Source of the DNA: Gordonia jinghuaiqii
GTDB taxonomy: Bacteria; Actinomycetota; Actinomycetes; Mycobacteriales; Mycobacteriaceae
Reading direction: 5' to 3'
Assembly: GCF_014041935.1 (NCBI RefSeq)
Contig: NZ_CP059491.1
Span: 4,526,001-4,590,000 of the forward strand
DNA: 64,000 nucleotides
The notes below the pieces were generated by a model. It was not told the origin of the DNA and did not search any database. It saw only the letters and a list, made by a program, of their open reading frames with translations. Both the position numbers and the translations under genes were made by a program. Positions 44,327 through 53,081 of the stretch are shown here, one piece after another. Positions within the stretch are counted from its first letter, which is position 1; the number at the start of each line of letters is the position of its first letter.

Positions 44327-45450
44327 GACGCATCCTGACCGGCGACGTCGGTCCAGTCGGAGAAGCCCGACGGATGGTGGGGGCCGATGACACCGTGCTC
44401 GAACAATCCCGCGCCCTTCCGGACCCGGCCGTCGGGCTCGGTGCACACCGCGGCTCCGACGTGATCGATGAGGCTGAAGGGTGCCCGGGCCATCACCTCC
44501 GGGTCCGTCAGATCGAAAGTGACGCGTTCGGTGAACGCGTCGTTCCGCCAGGTCCCGTGCGCCCAGGACGAGTCACCTCCGTAACCCGATCCGAATGCGA
44601 TGGGCGCGAACAACTTCGATTCCACGTCGAGGGTGATCAGATCACCGGCACGGTTCAGGAACTCGATGTGCGCCCCGTGGGGAATCCTGGTCCCGGGCGT
44701 GTAGTGGATGGTGACACGCACGCCGTCGAGCTGTTCGACGCGTCCGTCCCGCCAGCGCCGCGTGCAGTCATAGAGGCTGCGATGACCGTCGGGGTCCTCC
44801 TGCAGGATCAAGAACAACTGGAAGTCCTCGAAGGCCAGCGGCAGGTAGAGCCACCACATTCCCCTGAACCCCTCGTCCGGCCGGCCCGCCGGCTCCGGAT
44901 CGCCGACCGGCCGGATTCCCCAGGACCGGTCCCGGCTGGCCACGCTGGCGTCGTGGGTGACGTCGAGGCGTTCCCCGTCGACGTCGATCCACCCCTGCCA
45001 CGTTCCGAGCTGGGCAAAACGGCACGCCTGCAGCGTTACTCGTCTATCGGTGAGCATGTCGTGCGGCTTCTCGAGAGCTGCGGGGAACAATCCTCGCCAG
45101 GTCAGGTCCGCGGAGATGCCCTCGGTCTCGGCCAACGTCAGGTGCATTTCCTGCAACGGCTCGACGACGTCGAGACGATAGCCGTTGACGTGCGGGTGGA
45201 GCCGCTCGTCGTCGATGGCGTCACTCAGATGCACCGCGGTCTGGGTGTCGCCCCGACGCACGACGAAGTACGCGTCCTTGACCCCGAGGCGCGGGTAGTA
45301 GCCGATACCGGTCAGCGCCATGAACCGACCGGCCCGGTCCAGCACGTTGAAGTAGGAGCGGTCGTAGAAGTTCCGGTCGGAGGTGGCCGGCCAGCTGACC
45401 GGCGCCGGTGTCTGATGGATCGGGTACTCGTCGAGCGGACTCAGCTTCAC
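44323..45450 (-). CDS. DUF7064/DUF7065-like conserved protein
   Basis: 375 aa from the GTG at 45450, preceded by GAGGGAG. FYDRSYFNVLDRAGRFMALT, LGTWQGWIDVDGERLDVT, RSWGIRPVGDPEPAG and MWWLYLPLAFEDFQLFLIL are features of a conserved actinobacterial family found with terpenoid and aromatic degradation genes. The two-part beta-rich pattern resembles AttH/CrtC-like lipocalin-type proteins. No catalytic residue can be assigned. It is first in the three-gene operon, divergent from a TetR gene across an AATACG-N8-CGTATT palindrome. Confidence 0.75.
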   Translation of the reverse strand: MKLSPLDEYPIHQTPAPVSWPATSDRNFYDRSYFNVLDRAGRFMALTGIGYYPRLGVKDAYFVVRRGDTQTAVHLSDAIDDERLHPHVNGYRLDVVEPLQEMHLTLAETEGISADLTWRGLFPAALEKPHDMLTDRRVTLQACRFAQLGTWQGWIDVDGERLDVTHDASVASRDRSWGIRPVGDPEPAGRPDEGFRGMWWLYLPLAFEDFQLFLILQEDPDGHRSLYDCTRRWRDGRVEQLDGVRVTIHYTPGTRIPHGAHIEFLNRAGDLITLDVESKLFAPIAFGSGYGGDSSWAHGTWRNDAFTERVTFDLTDPEVMARAPFSLIDHVGAAVCTEPDGRVRKGAGLFEHGVIGPHHPSGFSDWTDVAGQDAS

Positions 45451-45463
45451 AAACTCTCCCTCT

Positions 45464-45483
45464 AATACGATGCACGCCGTATT
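45464..45483. promoter_or_regulatory. TetR operator-like palindrome
   Basis: AATACG (45464-45469) and CGTATT (45478-45483) with an 8-base spacer, between the GTG at 45450 and the tetR start at 45493. Confidence 0.7.
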
Positions 45484-45492
45484 GCAATTACG

Positions 45493-46101
45493 ATGGATCT
45501 CATGACAGCAGATGGCCAGAGGGAAAACAAGAGGTCGAACCCCTCGGCACCCGGGCGGCCGCGCGACGGCAGGATCGACGCCGCGATCATCACGGCCACC
45601 CGGGAACTGATCCTCGAGACGGGCTACCCGGCGCTGTCGCTGTCGGCCATCGCCGCACGCGCGGGCACGACCACGGCCGCGATCTACCGACGATGGTCGG
45701 GCAAGGCGCAGCTCGTCCACGAGGCGGTGCTGCCCGCCGAGACGATCCCCCCGCCACGCAGCTCCGGCGATGTACGCGAGGGCATCCGGGCCCTCGTCGA
45801 GACCGTCCGAGCCATGTTCGACAGTCCCGAGGTGCGCGTGGCGCTACCAGGCCTGATCGCCGACACCGTCGCGGCTCCGGACGTGCACAGCATGATGATC
45901 GGCCGACTGGCCGGCGATCTGACCGCCTTCGAAACCCGCTTCGGTCAGGAACGCCGCGCCGACGACCAACTACCCATGCTCGCCGAGGTCGTGGTGGGGA
46001 CCGCGATCTTCCGCATCCTCGTCCACCGGGACGCCGCTCTCGACGATGCGTGGGTCGACGAACTGACCGAGATGATCACCGAGCGCTGGCCTTCACCGTA
46101 A
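45493..46101 (+). CDS. TetR family transcriptional regulator
   Basis: 202 aa (an ATG at 45502 is an alternative start). DAAIITATRELILETGYPAL and AARAGTTTAAIYRRWSGKAQ form the HTH, residues 28-75; the C-terminal domain fits TetR_C_16-like helices with LPGLIADTVAAPDVHSMMIG. It lies divergent from the DUF7064/7065-LLM-phosphotransferase operon and next to a palindrome, so it probably represses that operon and itself. The ligand is unknown. Confidence 0.92.
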   Translation: MDLMTADGQRENKRSNPSAPGRPRDGRIDAAIITATRELILETGYPALSLSAIAARAGTTTAAIYRRWSGKAQLVHEAVLPAETIPPPRSSGDVREGIRALVETVRAMFDSPEVRVALPGLIADTVAAPDVHSMMIGRLAGDLTAFETRFGQERRADDQLPMLAEVVVGTAIFRILVHRDAALDDAWVDELTEMITERWPSP

Positions 46102-46187
46102 AGGGTCGGCCGCCGGCCATCGCGCGGGTGACCGGGCACCCTCGATCGTGCGGCCGAGGCCTTGTCATGGCCGTCGACGCCGTTTAT

Positions 46188-46204
46188 TGTTTGCCATACA
46201 AACA
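46188..46204. promoter_or_regulatory. TetR operator-like palindrome upstream of second tetR
   Basis: TGTTTG-CCATA-CAAACA is a perfect 6-5-6 inverted repeat 25 bases before the tetR start, overlapping the -10-like TATTGT (46185-46190). Confidence 0.7.
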
Positions 46205-46228
46205 CTGACCTCGACGAGCAGGACCGAC

Positions 46229-46879
46229 ATGCCGACCACCGGACGCGCCACCCGGCAGGCAGGCAAGGCCACGCGCCGGGCGTTGCTGCGCGCGGCCGCC
46301 GAAGCGTTCGCCGAACACGGCGAAGCCGCCTCGGTCGCACAGATCTGCCAGCGGGCCGACGCCTACCCCAATCAGGTGACCTACTACTTCGGCTCCAAGG
46401 AACAACTCTTCGTCGAAGTCGCCTGCGCGGGCGTGTTGCGAGCCGGACGCCGCGCCGAAGAGGCCGCCGCCTCCGCCTCGACGGTCCGCCAGTACACCAA
46501 CACCCTCGTCGGGACCCTCCTGGGGCCGTGCGGGCGCGATGTCGAATTGTTCACCACCGCAATGCTGTTGGTGGCACGACGCGCCGATCTGCGCGAGCAC
46601 ATCACCGAGACCCTGCGCACCCTGCACGTTCGCGGCGAACACGCCCTGATGGCCACGCTCGTCCGCACCGGCTGGAAGTTGCGTGCCGGCATCGACGTCG
46701 AGGCACGGGCATTCTGGTCGGCGATCTTCGGGCTGGCGGTGCAGAAAGCCGCCACCGGTTCGGACTTCGGCTGGCGACTCGAAGACTCCGTCGCCGTCAT
46801 CTTCACCACTCTGCAGATCCCCGACCGCGTCCTGGACAGTCGGTTGGATGACCTCGACACGCCACTGGAGGCACCATGA
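46229..46879 (+). CDS. TetR family regulator coupled to AidB-like acyl-CoA dehydrogenase
   Basis: 216 aa. KATRRALLRAAAEAFAEHGE and AQICQRADAYPNQVTYYFGS make the HTH (residues 13-60), and the C-terminal domain has GRDVELFTTAMLLVARRADL. A perfect palindrome precedes it. Its stop shares ATGA with a 7-codon mini-frame created by a duplicated start region, which in turn shares ATGA with the acyl-CoA dehydrogenase start. It is therefore in one transcription unit with the enzyme and probably represses it in response to an acyl-CoA. Confidence 0.92.
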   Translation: MPTTGRATRQAGKATRRALLRAAAEAFAEHGEAASVAQICQRADAYPNQVTYYFGSKEQLFVEVACAGVLRAGRRAEEAAASASTVRQYTNTLVGTLLGPCGRDVELFTTAMLLVARRADLREHITETLRTLHVRGEHALMATLVRTGWKLRAGIDVEARAFWSAIFGLAVQKAATGSDFGWRLEDSVAVIFTTLQIPDRVLDSRLDDLDTPLEAP

Positions 46880-46901
46880 CCGAACTGGAGGCACCATGAC
46901 C
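46864..46901 (+). repeat. Tandem duplication of ribosome site plus start codon, giving a 7-codon mini-frame
   Basis: ACTGGAGGCACCATGACC occurs at 46864-46881 and again at 46884-46901 (period 20). The first copy ends the tetR gene and opens M-T-E-L-E-A-P-stop; the second starts the acyl-CoA dehydrogenase at 46896. Both junctions are ATGA overlaps. Confidence 0.85.
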
Positions 46902-48578
46902 AAGTCCGCGAGTTCTGTTCGGCCACAACCACACCTGACCCATGAGGTGTTCAATCAGTCGGCGCCCCGCGTCGACGTCAACGAATACGAACTCGACGTC
47001 GTGCTCAGAGAGGCTGTGGCGCGCCACGATGCGGGGTGGGGGGATCCCGAACTGAGCGAGATCGGGGAGCTCGTCGGCAGCGAATCGTTCAAACACGACG
47101 CCCATCTCGCCAACACCGTGACGCCTGTGCTGCGGACCTTCGACCGGTGGGGTCACCGGATCGACGAGGTCGAGTACCACCCCGCCTACCACCGGATCAT
47201 CTCCGCGTCCATCGCGCACGGCTCGCACACCCGCTGCTGGGCCGATCCGCAGCCCGGCTCGCACGTCGTCCGCGCGGCCGCGTTCATGCTGTTCGGGCAG
47301 ATCGAACCGGGACACGCATGCCCGGTCTCGATGACCCATGCGGTGATCCCGTCTCTTGAACTACAGCCCGACGTCGCCGCGCAGTGGGTGCCGAAAGCAC
47401 TGTCGCGCACCTACTCCCCCGAACTGAGCGCCACCAAGGAGTCGGCGATCTTCGGCATGTCGATGACCGAGAAGCAGGGCGGCTCGGATGTGCGCGCCAA
47501 CACGACCGTCGCCGTTGCGGCCGGCGCCGGCGGACCGGGCGCGGAATACCTGCTCACCGGGCACAAGTGGTTCTGTTCGGCACCGATGTCCGATGCGTTC
47601 CTCGTCCTCGCGCAGGCGCAGGGCCCGGGTGGTGAGGGACTTTCGTGCTTCCTCCTCCCACGTGTCCTGCCCGACGGAACCCGCAACGTGTTCCGCATCC
47701 AGCGCCTGAAAGACAAGCTGGGCAACAAGTCCAACGCCTCCAGCGAGATCGAACTCGACGGCACGGTCGCCGTCATGGTCGGCGAACCCGGTCGCGGCGT
47801 GCGGACCATCATCGAGATGGTCTCCCAGACCCGCCTCGACTGTGTTCTCGGCTCGGCTGCGGGAATGCGACAGGCCGTGGCGGAGGCCGTCTGGCACGCC
47901 CGGCATCGGGCCGCGTTCGGCGCGACCCTCGCCGACCAGCCGGCCATGACCGCGGTATTGGCCGACCTGGCACTGGAATCCGAGGCCGCGACCACCACCG
48001 CCATCCGCCTCGCCCGCGCACACGACGAGGATGCCGACGACCAGGAACGCGCCTTCCGCCGCCTCGCCACCGCGGTCGCCAAGTACTGGATCTGCAAGCG
48101 CGGGCCCCACCACGCCTACGAATCCCTGGAATGCCTGGGCGGCAACGGATACACCGAGGACTTCCCGCTCGCCATGCGTTATCGCGAGCAGCCGGTGATG
48201 GCGGTGTGGGAGGGATCGGGCAACGTCATCGCGCTCGACGTCCTGCGCGCGATGACCCGCGAACCCGAGTCGATCGCCGCCTTCGACGCCGTGATCGCCC
48301 TCGCCCGCGGCGCGAACCGCACCCTGGACACCCACCTGGACCGGCTCCGGGACCAGCTCGGCGAACTCGCCCGCCTGCACCCCGCCGACGCTCAGCGGCG
48401 GGCGCGCTCCACCGTCGAATCGATGGCCCTCGCCCTGCAGGCCTCATTGCTGGTGCGTCACAGCCCGTCCGCGGTCGCCGACGCGTTCATCGCCGCCCGC
48501 CTCGGCCCGGATCGCAGCCTGGAGTACGGCGCGCTTCCGCCCGGCGCCGATCTCACCGCGATCCTCGCCCGACACTGA
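46896..48578 (+). CDS. AidB-like acyl-CoA dehydrogenase
   Basis: 560 aa, longer than ordinary acyl-CoA dehydrogenases and similar to the AidB/FadE group. HEVFNQSAPRVDVNEYELDV at the N-terminus, FGMSMTEKQGGSDVRANTTV for FAD binding, GHKWFCSAPMSDAFLVLAQA, and MAVWEGSGNVIALDVLRAM near residue 430 fit AidB, where the catalytic Glu lies in the EGSGN region. A 100-residue helical C-terminal extension follows. E. coli AidB protects DNA from alkylation; actinobacterial relatives more likely act on acyl-CoA. It is co-transcribed with the TetR gene upstream. Confidence 0.9.
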   Translation: MTKSASSVRPQPHLTHEVFNQSAPRVDVNEYELDVVLREAVARHDAGWGDPELSEIGELVGSESFKHDAHLANTVTPVLRTFDRWGHRIDEVEYHPAYHRIISASIAHGSHTRCWADPQPGSHVVRAAAFMLFGQIEPGHACPVSMTHAVIPSLELQPDVAAQWVPKALSRTYSPELSATKESAIFGMSMTEKQGGSDVRANTTVAVAAGAGGPGAEYLLTGHKWFCSAPMSDAFLVLAQAQGPGGEGLSCFLLPRVLPDGTRNVFRIQRLKDKLGNKSNASSEIELDGTVAVMVGEPGRGVRTIIEMVSQTRLDCVLGSAAGMRQAVAEAVWHARHRAAFGATLADQPAMTAVLADLALESEAATTTAIRLARAHDEDADDQERAFRRLATAVAKYWICKRGPHHAYESLECLGGNGYTEDFPLAMRYREQPVMAVWEGSGNVIALDVLRAMTREPESIAAFDAVIALARGANRTLDTHLDRLRDQLGELARLHPADAQRRARSTVESMALALQASLLVRHSPSAVADAFIAARLGPDRSLEYGALPPGADLTAILARH

Positions 48579-48637
48579 AAACGTCGGCTGCTTGTCCGGG
48601 GCCGGGGTCGGCCAACGGTCCGCCGCTCGGCGGAGAG

Positions 48638-49555
48638 TCAGGGCGAACCCTCTGCTGCGGCAAGGATCTGTCGCCGCAGCGCCGACGCCGTGTTCGGTAG
48701 CCACATCGCGCGCACCGGCGCGAACGGCGGATCGGTGAACTCGACGATGCGGATGCGATTGACGTAGATCCATCCCGGTTCGTTGGTCACGAACGCACAT
48801 GCCTTCGGATGCGCGATGACCGCGGTGTGCGGTGGTGTGCCCAGCAGCGTCGACTGGATGATCCGCGGCTCGAAACCCGCTCGGCGGCACAGCCCGACGA
48901 GGATGTCGGTGTACTCGTACTCGTGTTCGGGCCCCCACACGACGATCTCGTAGTCGGCCAGAGCCGCCATGTCGACGCGTCCGTGTGCGGCGAGAGGGTG
49001 ATCGGCGCGAACCGCGAGGCGGAGTTCGTGCTGGGTGGCGATCGTCGTGGCCATGTCCGGGGCCGCGGCCACACCACGTCCCAGTGCCATGTCGATCGCC
49101 CCGGAGATCAGTTCGTCGCGGATCACATCCGCGAAGACCGGCCGGACGGTGATCGGTATCGACGGGTCCGCCAGGACCACCGGCTCGATGATCCGGAAGA
49201 CCTCCGACGACGCGAGGTCTGGCGCGTGGCCGATCACGAAGGGCGCCGGCGCCCCGGCGTCGACACGTCTGACCTGGGTTGCGAGCTGCTCGCCACCTGC
49301 CAGCAGCGGTACCGCGCCACGATAGAGCGCTTCACCGGCGGGGGTCGGAGTGAGGGAACGCCTTGTCCGAGAGAACAGTTCGACGCCGAGATGGCGCTCG
49401 AGTTCACGAATTGCCGACGACAGCGCTTGCTGGCTGATGAACAGGTCGTCCGCGGCGACACGAAGACTGGGTGCCTCCATGACCACCACGAACATCCGGA
49501 GTCGCCGAAGGTCGATATCGCGTAGTCCAGGGTCCCCAGGACCGTTCACAACCAT
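48638..49555 (-). CDS. LysR family transcriptional regulator
   Basis: 305 aa. The N-terminal winged HTH (RMFVVVMEAPSLRVAADDLF, then ISQQALSSAIRELERHLGVE) occupies residues 20-65, followed by the periplasmic-binding-like domain (VIGHAPDLASSEVFRIIEPV, then VFADVIRDELISGAIDMALG). It may regulate the AidB-like gene or the diguanylate cyclase gene; the neighbours do not decide. It is divergent from the GGDEF gene across a 317-base gap that contains a large hairpin. Confidence 0.92.
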   Translation of the reverse strand: MVVNGPGDPGLRDIDLRRLRMFVVVMEAPSLRVAADDLFISQQALSSAIRELERHLGVELFSRTRRSLTPTPAGEALYRGAVPLLAGGEQLATQVRRVDAGAPAPFVIGHAPDLASSEVFRIIEPVVLADPSIPITVRPVFADVIRDELISGAIDMALGRGVAAAPDMATTIATQHELRLAVRADHPLAAHGRVDMAALADYEIVVWGPEHEYEYTDILVGLCRRAGFEPRIIQSTLLGTPPHTAVIAHPKACAFVTNEPGWIYVNRIRIVEFTDPPFAPVRAMWLPNTASALRRQILAAAEGSP

Positions 49556-49658
49556 CTCCTGTCAGTTATCCGAATTGATGTGATTGTAGGTTGACCATCG
49601 AGCCAATATGCTGACTTCTGCGAGGCAGCGTTTCCAGATGCCAATCGCATTCGGACTG

Positions 49659-49703
49659 CCTGCTGGGGTCCCCCCGCGGAGGGGACGGGAGGACCCCAGC
49701 AGG
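49659..49703. terminator. Large nested hairpin in the LysR-GGDEF intergenic region
   Basis: 13-bp perfect arms CCTGCTGGGGTCC and GGACCCCAGCAGG enclose a smaller CCCC-GCGGA-GGGG hairpin. It sits between divergent genes where no terminator is expected; it may be an attenuator or the end of an unseen transcript. Apart from it and a TAAACT -10-like site (49839-49844), the gap 49556-49872 holds no gene. Confidence 0.55.
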
Positions 49704-49872
49704 AGCCGGCCGATCCGCACATGACGGCACGACCGTTCCACCGCTGGCTATTCAACGGCGATTTCGGCGATTCTCGCATCTTTGACGCCTCCGGGTCATC
49801 CTGTGGACTTTCGGATGAGACGATCGTTAAACCTCCTCTAAACTTCGCAATGTCCGGCCGCGTTCTTCAGCG

Positions 49873-51093
49873 ATGGACGGACGCCCCGTTTTTGTCCGGC
49901 GAAGCGAGAAAGAGGACCCAGAGATCGAGTACGGAAGACCAGGTGCCGACGCCGACTTCGCAGGCCCGCGCCACCTCTACGACGACGCTCGCCACGTGCT
50001 TTCACAGGTCCGCATGCGCGAACGGCACGTTCGCTACACGATCGCGGTACTCGTCGTCATCTTCGGACTCCTCGGGTCGATCGCGCTGATGACCCCCAGT
50101 GGCGCCCTGGGTTCCACATCCCGTTCGATCATCATCGGTGTGGCCGTGGCCACCACCGTCCCTGCCGCATTCGCCATCAGCAGAGTTCACCTCGGAGTGA
50201 TCTGGTGGACCAAGCAGTCCGCCATCAAAGGGTTCAACACCGCCTTCGTCGTATACGCCGATATCGGCCTCACCGTGTGCCTGTTCACCATTGCCGATGT
50301 CGCCCTCGCCCTTTATTGCGCCGCGTTGTTCGCCGTCATCGGCTCCTATGTCGCGCATTTCGTCCGCACTCGGGTCGCTTACGCGCATATGGCCTTCTCG
50401 AGCATGGTCGTCTGCGTCCTCGGGGTGGTCGCATGGTCGGACGGCACCCCCGCCCTCGACGCGCTGTTCACCACCCTGGCCCTACTCGTCGTCACGAACG
50501 GCACCACGGCGCTGCACCGGAGTTACACCTCCGATTTCCAGGAATCCCTGAAACACCAGCTGGTCATGGCAAACACCGACGCACTCACCGGCCTGCTGAA
50601 TCGGCGAGGGTTCATCCATGCGACGACCCTGATGGTGCGCAACAGCCCGGCCGGGCCGCTCGCGCTCCTCACCGCCGATGTCGACCGGTTCAAGAGCATC
50701 AACGACGAACACGGCCACGGCACCGGCGATCTGGTCCTGCAGCGGGTCGCGCAGATCCTGCAGAGCGCGGTGGACGAGCAGGCCGTCGTCGCCCGGCTCG
50801 GCGGCGACGAGTTCGCCATCGCGATACGTCACGACGAGACCGACGCGTGCGCACTCGCCGAACACATCCGCGCCCAGCTGATAGAGACCAGCGCAGGCAG
50901 CACCGCCACCATCAGCCTGGGGATCTCCATCGGCACCCTCCCCGGCCACGAGGTGTCCGACGCCGAGGCGATGTCGTCGATCCGCCACGATCTCGCGATC
51001 GCCGACGACGCGCTGTTCGACGCCAAGGCGGCCGGCCGGGGCACCTTCGTCGTCGCACGACACGACGCCGGCACGACCGACGGACGCCTCTAG
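49873..51093 (+). CDS. Membrane diguanylate cyclase (GGDEF)
   Basis: 406 aa with a polar N-terminus, about six transmembrane segments between residues 55 and 220 (YTIAVLVVIFGLLGSIALM, then IIIGVAVATTVPAAFAI and others), and a C-terminal GGDEF domain. The active site GGDEFA and DVDRFKSINDEHGHGTGDLV are intact, so it should make cyclic di-GMP from two GTP. The RxxD inhibitory site normally just before the active site is replaced by DEQA, so product inhibition is probably absent. The membrane part resembles a 6-TM sensor of unknown signal. Its stop shares CTAG with the convergent gene's stop. The start has only a weak ribosome site. Confidence 0.93.
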   Translation: MDGRPVFVRRSEKEDPEIEYGRPGADADFAGPRHLYDDARHVLSQVRMRERHVRYTIAVLVVIFGLLGSIALMTPSGALGSTSRSIIIGVAVATTVPAAFAISRVHLGVIWWTKQSAIKGFNTAFVVYADIGLTVCLFTIADVALALYCAALFAVIGSYVAHFVRTRVAYAHMAFSSMVVCVLGVVAWSDGTPALDALFTTLALLVVTNGTTALHRSYTSDFQESLKHQLVMANTDALTGLLNRRGFIHATTLMVRNSPAGPLALLTADVDRFKSINDEHGHGTGDLVLQRVAQILQSAVDEQAVVARLGGDEFAIAIRHDETDACALAEHIRAQLIETSAGSTATISLGISIGTLPGHEVSDAEAMSSIRHDLAIADDALFDAKAAGRGTFVVARHDAGTTDGRL

Positions 51094-52454
51094 AGCAGCA
51101 CGCCCGGATTCAGCAGACCATCCGGGTCGAGAGCCTGTTTGATCAACGCGGTCAGTTCCATGACGTCGGGCCCGACCTGGTCCGGCAACCACCCCTTCTT
51201 CAGCCGTCCCACGCCGTGCTCACCGGTGATGGTGCCGCCCAGTTCGATCGCCAGATCCATCACCTGACCGAAGGCGACCTGCGCGCGCCGGGCCTCGTCG
51301 GCGTCGGTGGGGTCGAAGACGATCAACGGGTGGGTGTTGCCGTCCCCCGCGTGCGCGATCACCGAGATCATCACCTGGTTGTCCGCGGCGATCTTCGCGA
51401 CGCCGTCGATGAGATCGGGCAGCGAGGGCAGCGGGACACCGACATCCTCGAGCAGCAACGACCCGAGCTTCTCCACCGCGGGGATGGCCGCGCGGCGCGC
51501 AGCCGTGAACGCCTCGCCCTCGGTCGGGTCGTCGGTGGCGAAGACCTCGCCGGCGCCGTTGTCCTCGAAGGCCTGCCGGATGAACTCGACCTCGGCGGCC
51601 CCCGCGGCCCCGGGTGCGTCGGACTGTGCGACCAACAGTGCCCCGGCGTCACGGTCGAGTCCCATGCGTAGCAGATCCTCGACGGCATTGATCGCCACCG
51701 AATCCATGAACTCGAGCATGGCCGGCCGTATCTCCGCGGTCACCGCGAGCACGGCCCGGCTCGCCTCATGGACCGACGCGAACACCCCGACCACGGTGCT
51801 CGCCGGCCCCTGGGGCGGCAGCAGCCGCAACGTGACCTCGGTGATGATGCCGAGCAGCCCTTCGCTGCCGACGAACAGCTTGGTGAGCGGCAACCCGGCC
51901 GAATCCTTGAGCTGCTTGCCCCCGAGGCGGACCGCGCGACCGTCGGCGAGCACGACTTCGAGGCCGAGCACGTAGTCGGTGGTGACGCCGTACTTCACAC
52001 AGCACAACCCGCCGGCATTGGTCGCGACGTTCCCGCCGATCGTGCAGATCTCGAACGAGGACGGATCGGGCGGGTACCACAGGTTCTGCGCAGCGGCGGC
52101 GGCCTTCACCTCGGCATTGAACAGCCCTGGCTGGGCAACCGCGGTCCGCGTCGTCGGGTCGACCGTGATCTCCCGCATCTTCTCGGTGCTGAGCATGATC
52201 GCGCCGTCGACGGCCGTCGCTCCGCCGGAGAGACTCGTTCCCGCGCCCCGGGTGATGATCGGCACCCGATTGTCGGCACACCACCGCACTGCAGCCTGTA
52301 CCTCGGCGGTCGTGGTCGGACGGACCAGCGCGAGCGGTGTGCCCGCTGTCGGATCGGCTGCCCGGTCCTGGCGATAGCCTGCGAGGATGTCGGGGTCGAT
52401 GACGACCATGCCGTCGGGCAGGTCGGCGGCGAGCGAACTCGGATCGGCACTCAT
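51090..52454 (-). CDS. FAD-binding oxidase (GlcD / D-lactate dehydrogenase type)
   Basis: 454 aa from the ATG at 52454. The PCMH FAD-binding domain has ITRGAGTSLSGGATAV, SSFEICTIGGNVATNAGGLC and KLFVGSEGLLGIITEVTLRL. The C-terminal half has VIAHAGDGNTHPLIVFDP and GTITGEHGVGRLKKGWL, typical of glycolate oxidase GlcD and D-lactate or D-2-hydroxyacid dehydrogenases. It transfers electrons from a 2-hydroxyacid to an acceptor. No partner iron-sulfur subunit is adjacent. A type II flavohaemoglobin, a class linked in mycobacteria to D-lactate oxidation, lies 3 kb away. Confidence 0.92.
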   Translation of the reverse strand: MSADPSSLAADLPDGMVVIDPDILAGYRQDRAADPTAGTPLALVRPTTTAEVQAAVRWCADNRVPIITRGAGTSLSGGATAVDGAIMLSTEKMREITVDPTTRTAVAQPGLFNAEVKAAAAAQNLWYPPDPSSFEICTIGGNVATNAGGLCCVKYGVTTDYVLGLEVVLADGRAVRLGGKQLKDSAGLPLTKLFVGSEGLLGIITEVTLRLLPPQGPASTVVGVFASVHEASRAVLAVTAEIRPAMLEFMDSVAINAVEDLLRMGLDRDAGALLVAQSDAPGAAGAAEVEFIRQAFEDNGAGEVFATDDPTEGEAFTAARRAAIPAVEKLGSLLLEDVGVPLPSLPDLIDGVAKIAADNQVMISVIAHAGDGNTHPLIVFDPTDADEARRAQVAFGQVMDLAIELGGTITGEHGVGRLKKGWLPDQVGPDVMELTALIKQALDPDGLLNPGVLL

Positions 52455-52539
52455 TCGTTCAGCGTATTCGCCGCAGCCACGACGACGGTTGCGCTTTGAT
52501 ACACGCGCATCGCCGGACCCGCGCGCCACAATGGTCGCC

Positions 52540-52965
52540 ATGAGCGATTTCAACACGACCGTCATCGAGGAGTTCCGGACCAACAACGGACACGTCGACA
52601 CCGCGGGCTTCGGCAAGAACCTCCTCCTGGTGCACACCGTGGGCGCCAAATCCGGCGAGCCCCGCGTCAGCCCGCTTTTCGCGCTCCCCGACGACGGCGG
52701 CTGGCTCATCATCGGCTCGTTCGCCGGTTCGCCCAAGGCGCCGGCCTGGGTTCACAACCTGCGTGCGCACCCGGACTCGGTGTCCGTGGAGACACCGGGC
52801 GCCGACGGCGTCGAGCACCACGACGCACAGGTCACCGAGATCTCCGACGACGACTGGGATGCCAAGTGGGCGAAGTTCACCTCGGCGTCGAAACAGTTCG
52901 TCAAGTACACCGAGACCGCCGAGGGCCGGAAGTTCCCGATCTTCCGGGTGACGCTGTCCTCGTGA
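52540..52965 (+). CDS. Deazaflavin (F420)-dependent nitroreductase family protein (Ddn-like)
   Basis: 141 aa from the ATG at 52540, giving MSDFNTTVIEEFRTNNGHVD; an in-frame ATG at 52531 adds three residues. NLLLVHTVGAKSGEPRVSPL, IGSFAGSPKAPAWVHNLRAH and FRVTLSS at the end are typical of the Ddn family, small split-barrel proteins that use F420H2 for quinone or nitro reduction. The specific substrate is unknown. It is monocistronic. Confidence 0.9.
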   Translation: MSDFNTTVIEEFRTNNGHVDTAGFGKNLLLVHTVGAKSGEPRVSPLFALPDDGGWLIIGSFAGSPKAPAWVHNLRAHPDSVSVETPGADGVEHHDAQVTEISDDDWDAKWAKFTSASKQFVKYTETAEGRKFPIFRVTLSS

Positions 52966-53081
52966 ACCAGGCACCCTGAACCCCGAAACCCTGAGACCCT
53001 GAACTCCGACGACACGCTGAGCCCGGCAGTCTGACCTGGGACGACGCATCACGAGCGGCCCGCGCGCTCTACCCTGGCAGG

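Noticed and set aside
52973..53002. ACCCTGA repeats before the kinase gene as an operator array
   Set aside because: The units are short, irregularly spaced and lie in low-complexity sequence; chance is likely.
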